Shown: positions 45,571-57,804 of the stretch, in pieces
Layout: the number at the start of each line of letters is the position of its first letter
How positions within the stretch are numbered: position 1 is the first letter of the stretch
Origin: Diphasiastrum complanatum
Lineage: Eukaryota > Streptophyta > Lycopodiopsida > Lycopodiales > Lycopodiaceae
NCBI GenBank assembly: GCA_029204225.1
Contig: CM055095.1
Location: forward strand, 55,393,612 to 55,457,611
Direction of reading: 5' to 3'
DNA length: 64,000 nucleotides
Position numbers and translations under genes: made by a program
Notes under the pieces: generated by a model
Told to the model about the DNA's origin: nothing
Database searches by the model: none
Seen by the model: the letters and a program-made list of their open reading frames with translations, nothing else

Positions 45571-48330
45571 TTGTTCATTACAACACTAATGACAAGTGAT
45601 GAAGCCAAGAATACCTGGTACATCGACGTTGGAGCGTCCAAGCACATGACTTCGAGGAAGGAGTGGTTTTTGGAATTCAAAGAAATCCACAATGGCAATG
45701 AAGTTGGACAAACTGATGGCCAATTGTTACTTGTGAAAGGATTTGGAGTAGTACAAGTGAAGCTAGCCAACAAGATGATAAGGCGGATAAGCAATGTGCA
45801 ATATATACCTAGTTTAGCCAACAATCTACTATCAGTTGGGACGATGGCTAATCAACAACTCAAGGGTGAGTTTGATAGCGACAAATGTCTCGTCAAGGAC
45901 ATCAAGAACCACTACAAAGTGATTGTTACGTGAGCTAGAGTCAATGGAAATCGACTCTACAAATTGAATGCGAAATCTTTTGATCAAGCCATGGTAAGCA
46001 CTATTGATAGTCGAAGTGATCTTTGGCATCAACGATTTGGTCATATTAATACTCTTTACAGATTCTCAAAAGAGGTAATCTAGTTATTGGATTGCCTGAT
46101 ATTTCTTTTGAATGAAAAATCTGTGAAGGTTGTGTTTTGGGAAAACAACACACAGCGGTTTCCCAAAAGTGGAGCTAGGAGAGCCAGTGACATCCTCGAT
46201 CTTGACCACAATGATTTATGTGGACCAATGCAGACTAGATCTCTAAGTGGTTGCCATTACTTTATTACCTTCATTAATGATTATAGCAGATGCATTTGGA
46301 TTTATTTCATAAGCAAGAAATCATATGCTTTTTCTAAGTTCAGGGAATTCAAGGCATTAGTTGAAAAGAAAATAGGATGTTGCATCAAGACTTTGAGAGC
46401 TGATAGAGGTGGTGAGTACTTTTAAACATAATCTATTGATTTTTGCAAAAATCAAAGGATCAAGAGGCAGACTACAACACCTTATTTACCACAAAAAAAT
46501 GGAGTTGTGGAATAGAAGAATAGATCCATTGTTGAGATGGCAAGGGCGATGCCCAAAAGCAAGGGTTTACCAAATACCTTTTGGGCAGAAGCTTGCGACA
46601 CAACTATGCACATCCTGAATCGAGGCCTCATGAAGCTTTTACTAGAAAGAAACCTAATATTTCTCATTTGAGAGTATTTGGTTGTGATGTTTATGCTCGT
46701 ATTCCTGATCAGAAACTAAGAAAATTGGATGCAAAGGCTATCAGGTGTGGTTTCCTTGGATGATGAGAAGGCCAAGGCATATAGGATGTATGACATGAAT
46801 GCACAGAAGCTTGTGATTTCTAGGGATGCTACATTTGACGAGATGGGTCAAGGTGAACAAATTGAAGCAATCACTAGACCTTTTGATGAGGAAGCAAAAG
46901 TACAGGTCAAGAAGGAAGTGGATTTTGATGTGGAAGATCAAATAGCCTATTGTTTTTGTGCTCAAGGCTTAGGAACCAAAAACTTTTGATGAAGCAAATG
47001 AGTACAAAGAGTGGCGTGCAGCTATGGAAACAAAATTGAAAGCCATATCGAAAAATAGGACGTGGAACTTGGTTGAGTTACTTGATGGTAAGACGCCTAT
47101 CATTTATAAGATCAAATATGGAGTGGATGAGCAACTCAACAAGTAAAAAGCACGGTTGGTTGCGAGAGGATTTGAGCAGCAGGAAGGTATTGATTTCGAG
47201 AAAACCTTTGCACCCATAGCTAAGATGGTAACTATACGTTGTATCATTGCTAGTTCTGCTTCCTATGGTTGGAAGGGCCAACAAATGGACGTTAAATTTG
47301 CTTTTCTTAATGGAGTGTTGGATGAAGAAGTGTACTTCGTACAACCTCAAGGATTTGTTGAGCCAGGGAACAAGCATCTTGTTTGTAAGCTCAACAAACT
47401 CATTTATGGATTGAAGCAAGTACCACGGGCGAAGGGGAATGGTAAAGAGTAAAGTTGATCCTAATCTTTACATTCTGAGGCAAGATTCAGATATAGTATT
47501 TATTGTTTTGTATGTGGATGATTTGATTATTACAAGAAGTAATAAGATCTTAATTAATGAAATCAAATCAGATCTTTCCAATGCTTTTGACATAAGCGAT
47601 CTAGGATTGATGCACTATTGTCTTGGCACTGAAGTATGGCAAAAGGAAGACGTCGTCTTTCTTACACAAAGAAAATATGCACGAGATTTGCTTTATAAGT
47701 TCAATATGCAGGATTGTAAGCCTTTGAGCACACCTATGGATGTCAACACGAAGCTTACTGCATATGATGAATATGAGAAAGTGGATGCTTATTTGTACAA
47801 GCAACTGGTGGGTAGTTTGATTTATTTGACACACATGCGACCTGATATTTCTTATGTTGTTGGTGTTGTTAGTCACTTTACGCAAGATCCTAGTCAAGCA
47901 CACTGGAAGTTTGCTAATCGTACTCTCAGGTACATTCGAGAGACATAGAATTTTGGTTTGAAGTATGATCATCAGCCTGAAGCGCCAATGTTGGTAGGTT
48001 ATGTTGATTAGGCAGGTAGTATTGATGACATAAGATCTACCAGTGGTCATACATTCAATTCTGGTACAACTACAGTTTCATGGAGCAGCAAAAAGCAACC
48101 TACATTAGCCTTATCCTCAACGGAAGCTGAATATCGTGCACTCAGCAATGCTACATAGGAAGCGGTATGGTTACGAAGATTGCTTGGGGATTTAGGTCAA
48201 CCACAGGTGGATGCGACTGCCATATATTGCGACAACCAAAGCTGCATTCACCTTGCCAAAAATCTAGTGTTACATGCTCGAACCAAGCACATCGAAATAC
48301 ATTAGCACTTTGTTCGAGAGAAAATTCTTG
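45571..48330 (+). pseudogene. Copia protease, integrase, RT and RNase H
   Basis: Protease at 45571-45933 (TWYIDVGASKHMTSRKEW; the usual DSG reads DVG). Pre-integrase and integrase at 45960-46980 (LWHQRFGHI, DLCGPMQTRSLSGCHYFITF, IKTLRADRGGEYF) with several frameshifts. RT at 47000-47948: MVARGFEQQEGIDFEKTFAP, MDVKFAFLNGVLDEEVYFVQ, catalytic VLYVDDLIIT and MHYCLGTEVW, broken by a short deletion near 47430. RNase H at 47860-48330: WSSKKQPTLALSSTEAEYRA, YCDNQSCIHLAKN and HARTKHIEI. Many stops; inactive. Confidence 0.9.
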
Positions 48331-48460
48331 ATGGAGCCATTGATCTTGTTTTCTATAAATCTATAATCAAGTGGCAAATATTTTTCCTTAGTCATTATGT
48401 AGATGTAAATTTGAAAAATTTCGCACTTTACTAGGAATAGAAGAATGTAAGTTTATCATT

Positions 48461-48469
48461 GAGGGAGAG
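48461..48469 (+). other. Polypurine tract of the copia element
   Basis: GAGGGAGAG directly before the 3' LTR start. Confidence 0.8.
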
Positions 48470-48709
48470 TGTTAGAAATCAATGATAAACTTCATTGTTA
48501 CTGTTTAGAATATACTTTACTGTTGACAACTATTATCAGCTGTAATTAGCTATAAGATAGTCTATTAGTCAACTCCTAGGTTTCTCTCTCTATCAGGGTT
48601 TATTGTACACTGTACATTCAGTGAGTATGCGTGATGGTGTGTGTTCTTCTTCCTCCTTGTGGTGATTGCTTATGGTGAATGATTGATATTTCTTATCTGA
48701 TTATTGACA
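48470..48709 (+). repeat. 3' LTR of the copia element
   Basis: 240 bp, TG to CA, partner of 39725-40078, followed by AATCT. Confidence 0.95.
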
Positions 48710-48714
48710 AATCT

Positions 48715-51576
48715 GTAGATCCATTCCGCATTTGCTCTTTTCAAATTGAATGAACTACATTATGGAATCGTCCTTTTGTGCTATGGTGAAGTAGGTAGTT
48801 GTTTTGATTACATATGGCTAAGAGTCGCAATTAGTCACTCCTGCCTTAGATATTGTCTAGCAAAACACCTAGACTTGAAGGATGACAAAGTACTCCCATT
48901 CCACAAACAGAGTGGCACGACAATTTACTCAGTTGTAACCTTACTGTCTAGGTTAAACCGACCATTTGCATAGTAATTGGTATTCATGGCACCTATTGCC
49001 AGTTACTCCATAGAGTTAGTATTTCACAGTACTTTGGATACAATATCATACCTAATCTCGCCTCATTCAAGTGAGCTAGCAATATGTTACATCTACTGAG
49101 GAAACACGCCAATGTATCGAAGATCTGAGGCTAGCATTGGCTATGCACCAAGAAGTCCAACCGCACAGACCCCAAAAAGGCTTGTACTGCAGTATTGTAA
49201 ATAGTTTGTTCAGTACTGTTGGTGCGATACTGTAACCAACATCTAGTTTTGAACCATCTTCACACACAATAGGGTGCAACGTCGTTTCCTGATAACAGGA
49301 TTGTATCAGAAAAGTGACCACCACTGACAGTAGTAAGATCTCACCCACCTCCGACCATACTCCTGGAAGTCCGAAAAACTTCCATTGGCAAGAGAAGCAA
49401 GGGGTGGTCGAGCGGGCCATCAAGATTGGAAGCGACCGTCCTCGATCACTGACAGAAGGGCAACGTGGGCCCTTCCCCTTTCAGGAATTTTGACAAGATC
49501 AATCTCCTACAAGAAATATGCCTAACATATATCCATCTTGATCTTCCACAAAGACTTCATGGTCATGCTTCAAGAGAGTGTCATATCTTAGCTTCTTTTG
49601 CATGGTAAAGCATGTGTAGCGAGAGGCCAAATGACGACGCACAATGATGCCATTTAAAAATTTGATGAGATTGCGCATATAAAAATAGTAATTAAAATTT
49701 TCTAATGACCATAAAGCGACATCTCACATGAATTGAAAAAATCTAGTATTAATGAAATTGATTGTCAAATGACGAACTACAACAATCCATGTAAATCGAT
49801 ACAACAAAATTCATTAACACAATTATTCCATCATTTTCAAAAAATCAACCATAATTTCTACACAACATTACAGTTTGTTTTAGGATCCTATTGCTCAACC
49901 TCACACTCATTGTAAACCAATCATGCTACGCCATAATGCTTAAATAGCATAACATGCATAGCAAGAGGTTTGCATATAGTGTATCTTGAACAAAAGGCCA
50001 TTTCTATAAATGCAAAATGATTAAAGCATTATTCAATGAAAACACTAGTAGATCTAGTTGACTTGATTAAACTCAGACTAATGTTGGTTGTTGGTATTTA
50101 TGCTATTGTATCTTGTGAGCATTTGTTTTATATACTAAACTTTGCCATATGCAATCTATCTATACAAAAATTGCAATAAGTCTTAGCACATGCTTTGTGA
50201 AATTTTTACACTATTTTCTTAATAAATCCTCTAATAGGTGAGTTGGACAAGAGTTGCTACTATGTGTCCAAAGTAAGTTGAGGTTGCCTACTATGTGTCC
50301 TAAGTTCGATAAGAGTTGCTACTATGTCCTCCTTGACTCAAGCTCAAATGTCAGCTCTTGTGGAATAGAGACTTGGAGCCTTGTGCTCAAACTTTGTTTG
50401 GCCTTCTTGTCAAAATAATGTGTATATATTGTACATGAAATGATGCTAGTACAAAGTAACTACTGGTGCACCCCAAAGAAAGGAACTAAAGGAAATGATG
50501 CTAGAGCAAAATGATTATTGATGCACCCCAAAAAAATGAATTAACATAAAAGAGCACACTTGCTAGCTCCCCGAATTAACAAACTCTTCACACCTAGAAA
50601 GAGGGAAACTAGTTACAAACGCAAACATGAGGTCAAGCTTGTTAACGCTTCTTTTTCCAAGTAACAAGAAACATATCCTATGCAAGAAAATTTGACTAAT
50701 CACATGTTTAATTGCTTTGTTGCCATACATGCTAAATGAAAGTCATTTTAGTGATAGGAGCTTTATTCTGATAGCTGCAAACCTAAATTCTGGAAAGCCC
50801 TACCCAATTGAAACAAATTGCATTTTGAGAAAACAAAAGTACATACACAATAATCAGTTGATTAGTATATCATTGTTTGTAAGCATGCAACTGCATTGTG
50901 AAGTTCCTTCCATCATACTCATGGGTCGTGATAGATGGATTGATAAACATATCGACAGGAACAAAAAACACACTCAAAATATTGTGAAAGCCAAGAAAAT
51001 AGCATACAACACTTAAAACAAGCTTGATATATACTCATAATATGAAAGCAGATCATAAGTGTGGTGATGACAATACCACAAGACTTAAAATGTGAATGCC
51101 ATCTGTGTCATTACCATTTACGTGGTTAGTATGGCAGCTAAGCTTCATAACCCTGAACAAATCAGCTGCAACCAGGACTTCGATACCAAAAAGATCAAAA
51201 CTATCGGTGTTTTACTAACTCCAGTACGATTCATGTGTTTCTGGCTACAGAAATGGCTCTAGCTTCCTGCTAAGGTTTCAACTCCTAATTCAAAATCCGA
51301 ATTTTGCTGATGGGTCAAGATGGTAAAAACAATAGCATTCAAAATTTCAACACCCAAGTGTCAATCCTTTGAGACAGACAAATCTCCTCAGTTTCAATCG
51401 TCGTGCACTTGTCTAATCAGGTTCAAGGTCACCATTTTGCTCATATGCACGTATGCACAAATTAGAGAAGATGTAGAACTCTGAATGTTCTCTCAATAAA
51501 AACGATTGACACCAGCAGTGCAAAACTAAAAATGAAACACTTTGCGAGTTCTTTTAACATTAGATCCAATGTTCAG
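48715..51576. other. Intergenic sequence downstream of the FLZ gene
   Basis: No supported gene. A 115-codon minus-strand frame at 49076-49423 has no recognisable domain. The last 500 bp before 51577 probably contain the 3' untranslated region of the FLZ gene. Confidence 0.5.
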
Positions 51577-53149
51577 CTACCCTGCTGCCGCTGTGCCAGA
51601 AATCATAGTTAGGCTTTGTTGTTCGGTAGATTGAATCGGATGTGCAGAAGTCCTCATTTTGATAGCTAGTAAGCTATAATTCTCTTTGCGTTCATCTAGA
51701 AGTATTTGCTCATGGCGACATTCCTCAGTGCAAAATGCTTGGTCTCCTCTGCTCACACCAGTCAAATTTTTTTATTGTTAACATTCTGACTGAGGAGCAC
51801 CCAAAAAACTAGAAAAATAGATTCAACCAAGATATCCCAAGGTTAGTGTAATAATGGACTGATCAGGGATCTGATTCCAGAACCAAAGAGGCCAGCTCAG
51901 ATTGAAAATAGAGTGTGGCAATGAGGAGATTTGAATTCCAAATGTAAGATATTCAGCTGGAAGATTGATTGGGAAGTAACCAAAATACAAACAACAGGAG
52001 TAAAAAACCTCTAAGAGTAGGCTTGAAAATTATTCATTCAAGTAAAACATGAGACCATGCAAGAGACCATGATCTAGTCAGCATGCATGCACCAGAAGCT
52101 CAGTTCTAGTGAAGCACAGACGGCTATTCTAGCTAGCTGACAAATGAACAACTCAACTAGAAAAGTCATGCATACGAAGGATCGACCCTGAAGTTGGAGC
52201 AGCAGAGGACACAGCTGGATGATCACGGAAGAGGCTCTAAGCCTGTCTAAGTGTCAGATCCTATATGCACATTGCAAACACATGCATAGCAGAGCAGTTA
52301 GAACAGTCAGTTAACAGCTAGAAGGAGATAACAGCACTCTAGGAATAGATTAAAAGAGACATTTGGATTGAACCTAAATCTTTTACAAAAGCCTTGAATC
52401 CAAGAAGAAACAGTTAGTAAGTCTTAAATAGCTATAAAGGCAATATATACACTCCAATACAAAGATCAGCATAAAGATCTGATTAACACAAAAACAAAAC
52501 ACACTTACCTGTACATGTAAATATCGAGGCCGTGACTAAGTCGACGCTTACAGAAATAGCAGGCCTCTAGAAAGTACACTGGAGGAAGTGTCATGGAAAC
52601 TAGATCATCGTCATCGTCGCCGCCAGACGATTCGTGCAGAAAAACGGCTGAACGTTTATGTGTGTCAATGATAAGATGGGGAGGATCATGTAGAATAGAC
52701 TGCTGAGCAAAATGACGCATGACAGAGTTTTGGAGTTCAACAGGAGACGGGGTTTCATCTTTACCATCCTTCGCTCCAGCTCCAGCTACCGTTCCTGCAC
52801 AACTTTCCTCTGACAAAGCAGAGACTACGCCTAGCCCCACAGACTTGCTCTCGCCACTGTCTACCCACCCGGGAGGAGAGAGAATTTCAAATTTGTGAAA
52901 GAGAGGTGAAGCTTGTGATGGCGCTGAGATTGCATCGGCCTCGGAAAAGGGTGGTTTCAAAGGGTTGGGCATTCCTAGATTGTTTGACGCAAGGATGGGG
53001 CGAGGGGAGCAAGATGAACCGACTGGGGGCGCCTTCTGCTTTTCCTTGAAGTACTTGGGAAGCGGGAAGCTCTCAAAGATGTTTGATCCCGACCCCATTA
53101 ATGACGCACTCACTGTTCTGCGGATCGGACGCTGACGCTTTCCAGCCAT
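51577..53149 (-). CDS. FCS-like zinc finger (FLZ, DUF581) protein, two exons
   Basis: Exon 1 is 53149-52509 and exon 2 is 51748-51577. The intron of about 760 bp has GT (complement of 52507-52508) and AG (complement of 51749-51750) and splits an Arg codon, giving 270 residues. The ATG at 53149 starts MAGKRQRPIRRTVSAS, typical of FLZ N-termini; upstream codons in frame are not ATG. The FLZ finger spans the splice site: FLEACYFCKRRLSHGLDIYMYR in exon 1, given by its key residues, and GDQAFCTEECRHEQI in exon 2. The four Cys are present and the signature FCS reads FCT. The rest is Ser/Pro/Gly-rich, with an acidic DDDDD patch before the finger. FLZ proteins are plant-specific adaptors that bind SnRK1 kinase through this finger (family knowledge). 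No breaks are seen. Confidence 0.88.
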
Positions 53150-53932
53150 CTCTTTATATGAACAGACCTTTTCATTCAATCACATTATTCTAGATGTGAT
53201 CAACCACATTCCCACGCTTTGATTCTTTCTTTTCATCTGATTAGTCTCTGCTAGCACCGAATAATGAAGTAGTCCTCTAATTCAGGCTAATGTAGATGCC
53301 TCTCTTAAAGCGCCAAGCCTTGCTTTCTGCATCGCTCTGAATCTAAATTTCAATAAAACCATCACAGTCTCTCACCGCAATAATGCAATGTTCTCTAACC
53401 TCACTGCTCAACCACGCTGAGGCTTTCTGAACCACAACTAAATGCAAAAAAAACATCTGCGATCCAAATTTGCCCGGCTTGAATCAGCAGCACCTCAGCC
53501 TTTACCAATGCGTTCCACGGCACCGCAAATCACACTGCAACGCCGAAATCTGCGATCCCAAGTGTTCCAGGCCTAAATCAGAACCTCAGCCATTGCTACT
53601 ACAGCCCACAAACAGCAAGGACGCAATCTTCCAACCCCAAGCGCCAGAGATACAGAACTTGGAACTGGATCTTACATCAAAACTAGCTCTCTGCCAATTC
53701 TGACACCCAAATGGCAGACAGCAACAAATTAACCGCTAGTAAGCGCCATGCCATCGCCAACACCCTTGGCCATGCCTGGCCTGCCATCGATCATCGTCGC
53801 CCTCACCGATCGCCAGAACGAGGAAGCAGAAGAAGCAGAAGCAAAGACGAAGGAACAAAAAAAAAGACAGGGGAGAGATCCCCCCTATCTCCGTTTCCAA
53901 CGTTAGATCTCTCAGCAGCCCTAAGATCTGTC

Positions 53933-53938
53933 CACGTG
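53933..53938. promoter_or_regulatory. G-box/ABRE-like CACGTG upstream of FLZ
   Basis: TCCACGTGTA about 785 bp upstream of the FLZ start codon. A second copy lies at 54073-54078. FLZ genes in flowering plants often respond to sugar and abscisic acid, which makes these plausible bZIP sites (inference). Confidence 0.35.
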
Positions 53939-54072
53939 TAAAAACCAGAGGAGTTAAAAGCGGTAGACCCTTACAGGTGGCTGACATCGAGCGGCAGAGG
54001 TTTTGACAGTGTCGTGTTTTTTAAATAGCGTGGGGAGGCGGGCAGAGAGATGCATACCCTTTCTCGATCTGA

Positions 54073-54078
54073 CACGTG
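54073..54078. promoter_or_regulatory. Second G-box/ABRE-like CACGTG upstream of FLZ
   Basis: GACACGTGTA, about 925 bp from the FLZ ATG and 140 bp from the first G-box. Paired ACGT cores are typical of ABA-responsive promoters. Confidence 0.35.
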
Positions 54079-54099
54079 TACTTGCTGCATAGGCGACCT

Positions 54100-55170
54100 T
54101 TGCGCTTTAAACTAGCGCCACATAAACAGCTAATTTTTTATTTGTTGGTAGGACAAGAAAGGACTACGGCCCTACCCCCTGCCTGCCCTTTTGGTCCCAG
54201 GGCGCAGGCACCAACTCATCTCTGGTCTATGATGACATCCATGGAGATCAGGTCTTGGGGGCTGTGCCTTGATCCACAAGGCCTGCTCACTTGGGCATTG
54301 AATACTAATGCTACATGAGATGACATGAGCCTTGAGGGGTAAGAGATGAATACTTCCCCACACCAAATGGCAAAGACTCACTCCATCCATACTTTCATTT
54401 GCATTTTTTGGCTGTAGAGGGTGCTTTCACTCACCCTTTCAATGTCCTCGGCTTCGGATAGTGAATCCCAATATGTGTTTTATTTCCCTGGGGATGTGCT
54501 CTACGAGGACCTCCAAGAAAGGGGAGAGGAGAGCACTAACTAGTTCATGCATGTGCTTCACATTGATGAATTCCTTGTAGATCTTTGTCTAGTCCAGTTA
54601 ACAACATTTCTAATCAGATCTACCCATTTGAACATGTAAGCTCTCCTTCCTCTCTTAAGAAGTTAATGGGCATTACCACTCCCAACCTCAACTGTAGCTT
54701 CATCCCTTCCTTTGTGCTTCAAAGCTGAGTTTCAATCATGTGTTTATTTCCAATCCTAACCAAGTTGAAATCACTGGCAATGCGCTAATCATATCACTTG
54801 CACTAGGCATGTAATCATATCACTGATAACCAAGTAGCTGTTAAGAAAGTTCACCCCCATGATTTTTTATTCACTATTAGGAACATCCTGTATTTATCCA
54901 CGCACGTTCAACACTTGGCCATTTTTTTTTTTCCATTTTCAGTTTCACGTGGAACAAACATCAAGGCTTCCCATTGAAAAGCTTGGAAAATTCTAAACTT
55001 TATATATGCCCAAAGAATCCATGCTTACTCAAAATTGACAATTAATTTACAGTTTAGGGGGGGGGGGGGGGGGTTTGTGCTTGATGTGTGGAACTTTCTA
55101 CATTTATGTTAACCAACACATTGTCAGTTTCATTGAGGAGGTGGTAAGGATTTGACATGTGTCACAACAC
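54100..55170. other. Intergenic sequence
   Basis: No supported gene. A G run of about 18 bases lies at 55056-55073. Confidence 0.5.
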
Positions 55171-55179
55171 ACAGTTGTT

Positions 55180-55527
55180 CCTTGCAAAAAGCAATACATT
55201 TTTGTAGGTTTTTAAAGATTGCCTATGGATAAATTTTTTTTTAAAGAATAGACAAAGTGTTTGGATTGTGTAATTATTATCTTTTCTGTTGATTATGATT
55301 ATGATTTTGTTTTTGTAATGTCGTGACCCAAGAAGCTTTGCCTTATGCAAAGCAAAGTAGGGCATTTAAATTGTTAGAAAATAAATTAAAAAACAAAGAA
55401 TGCATTAAAAAGATTAAAATACCAAGTTTTTTTTAGCTTAATGCCTAAACTCACATAGGAATGACACCCTAGCCTTTAGGAAATCTTGACAATAGCTTAC
55501 ATCTATTATTGCAAAGTTAAAATCATT
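55180..55527. repeat. AT-rich local duplication, copy A
   Basis: Shares a long colinear series of segments with 55562-56070, for example ggattgtgtaattatta, gattatgattat, aagaagctttgc, gttagaaaataaatta and gaatgacacc, in the same orientation. No ORF. Confidence 0.75.
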
Positions 55528-55561
55528 TTTATTCTCAATAATTGAATCTCACATATTCTGT

Positions 55562-56070
55562 CATGCAAAATTTATTACATTCTTTTAGATTTTTTAAAAT
55601 CACCTATAGATAGATCTTTTTCTTTTTTTTTTGAGAATAGACATTGTTTGGGTTGTGTAATTATTAACCTTTTTGATGATTATGATTATTATTTTTGTTT
55701 GATTTAGTGTCCTAATATTAATTTGAATCTAATGGCCTCAAGGTGCAACAATCTTTGAGTACATGCTTATGGTTGTGAAAGTAATTGAAATGTTGTGAGA
55801 AAATGTTTGTCTTCACAGTTTATCTTATTGTTGATTATTGTATTTGAGAAGTGTTCAAACAAGGTAATCCATATTTTAAAAGAAGCTTTGCTTTATGCAT
55901 AGCAAAGCAAGGCATATGACGTGTTAGAAAATAAATTAAAAACAAAGACCATAGTCAAAAATAAATAAATAAACAATTTTTTTTTAATGTTTATACTCAT
56001 ATAAGAATGACACCCCAACTTTTAGAAAATTGTGACAAAAGCTCACCACTCGTTGCAAAAATTAGATTTT
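55562..56070. repeat. AT-rich local duplication, copy B
   Basis: Diverged partner of 55180-55527 that carries an extra segment of about 150-170 bp (roughly 55715-55880) absent from copy A. The unit is not recognised elsewhere in the window. Confidence 0.75.
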
Positions 56071-56507
56071 CTTATATCCATGTTCAAATATTTTTGTGTT
56101 CTCATTTTCCACATCATACTGAAAGACTTTGATTATGTAAGTCCTAGTGGCATCACATTTGAAGGTTCAAAGACCATTGTCCTTTTTTGCAACAATCTTC
56201 AAGATCTTGATAGTTGTGGTTAAGACATTCTTGTAATAGAATTAGTTGGTTATGAGAACTAGTTGTTCTAAGCTCTGTCTTATATGACCATGCATAAAGC
56301 AACTCAACTTCAACTTTTGATTATGATTTTTTTTTCTCTGAAGTAAACTTAGTGCAGTCGAAAAAAGAACATCTCAATATAAGTGTCACATGTATAAGTG
56401 TCAAGGGTCATGGCGTTGGCTTATGCGTTATAGAAACATTTCAAGATAACATCAAATGTCATGGTGTTCAATAATTCAAACATCGTTCTATATATAAATC
56501 CTTTTGA

Positions 56508-56723
56508 ATGAATGACATAGCAAGAATTGCCTTAAGTGAAACAGTGATCACCCACATAAGTGAGGCGGTGACAGCCAGGAGAGCTTGGGAAGCCTTAAGA
56601 ACACAGTTTCAAACCACTAATCCAGCTCGTGCCATGTTCTTGAAGTCAGGGCTTAACACCATTAAGATGGAAGAGAATGAAACCGTGGGATCTTTCTTCA
56701 CCAGGATCAAGGAATTGTGTTAG
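56508..56723 (+). pseudogene. Copia gag fragment
   Basis: ARIALSETVITHISEAVTAR and AWEALRTQFQTTNPARAMFL match the gag at about 30200 of the nested copia nearly residue by residue, ending SFFTRIKELC. No other part of this element is visible beside it. Confidence 0.85.
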
Positions 56724-56990
56724 ATCCATTCAGCTTTGTCTGCGATGAGAACGACTTTACTCTGAGATTCCATCTGGAACTTGGTCTATCGATAAGTCGA
56801 TGACTTTAAGAATGATACCGTGTAATGCTACAACTGGAAATCAATTATCTGATACTGAAATTTGATACCACAAATTGAAAATTAAGAGCAAGTGTTCTCT
56901 AATAAGAATTTGATACTATGAAAAGTATCTAATAATATTGCTCTGATAATAGGTATTGCTATGATACCATGAAGGGTATCTAATAGTAGA

Positions 56991-57420
56991 GTTCTGATAC
57001 CATGTTGGAAGAAAGGAAGAGTCGATTCGATAATCCGAAGGCTATGGGCGAACTATCGAGCGCATCGGAATGAGCCTGCTTTCTTATAAATCATTAGTAC
57101 TAAAGTGATTTCATAGCCAAACATTTGCAAAGTGATGTATAGAATATTGCAACGTTGAAGTATTTAACAGATCAGACGAAACAATAAGAGATTTATCAAT
57201 TACAAATGACTATAGAGAAGCATACATTCTGACATGATATTGAACACAATAAAAGGATAGATTGATTCAGTAAGTAGCATGTACAAATCAGATGATGTGA
57301 GCACAAAGCAATAGTGAATGAAAACTACGTACTCTAAACTATCTCTGAGTAACTGAAAACTTTGTCTGATGCACTTCCGCTAGTAAGCAGTTAGCGCTAA
57401 TAACAATATCCTAATAGAGC
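56991..57420 (-). repeat. Probable copia LTR with adjacent primer binding site
   Basis: Plus-strand gttctgatacca (56991-57002) is the complement of a tRNA-Met PBS variant and is followed at 57003 by TGTTGGAAG, giving a minus-strand LTR end next to its PBS. The other end is unclear. The part 57327-57410 recurs in the leader of the copia at 40305-40390. No partner LTR was found. Confidence 0.5.
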
Positions 57421-57423
57421 TAT

Positions 57424-57629
57424 CTTCCGAATTCGACATGACCGATCTGGGCGAAGCTCATTTTTGCCTTGGTATACAAATCCATAGAGACAAAAAACAG
57501 AAGTTCATCTACATTACACAACAGAGGTACGTCTACAACATTTTAGTCAGATATAATCTGATCAATTGCAAGTTAGCTCTCTCACCAATGGAACCAGGAC
57601 TCAAACTGTCAAAGGACCAGTGTCTCTAA
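57424..57629 (+). pseudogene. Copia reverse transcriptase fragment
   Basis: FEFDMTDLGEAHFCLGIQIH is the block just after the catalytic region of copia RT, followed by YVYNILVRYNLINCKLALSP. It ends at a stop. It belongs to a different copia lineage from the copies at 27 and 47 kb. Confidence 0.85.
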
Positions 57630-57804
57630 ACAATTCATGAGAAGCAGCAGATGCGTGAGTTGCTGAATTCACACGTGTGGGATGCCCTACACATGTATTT
57701 TTGATCTCCTAAGCACAATAACACCATAAAGATCAGACTAGCATTGGTTGTCAATAGGAAAGCTGATCATTCAAGCAATATAATTGTGTTACAAGCAAGA
57801 TCTA

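Noticed and set aside
49076-49423. 115-codon minus-strand ORF
   Set aside because: It looks somewhat protein-like but has no recognisable domain, no clear neighbours and no repeat context. Chance cannot be excluded.
53150-53179. Ten-residue upstream extension of the FLZ protein
   Set aside because: It begins with TTG. The ATG at 53149 gives the usual FLZ N-terminus.
53470-53941. Two plus-strand ORFs upstream of the FLZ gene
   Set aside because: Pro/Gln/Arg-rich, no domain, and located in the probable FLZ promoter and 5' leader.
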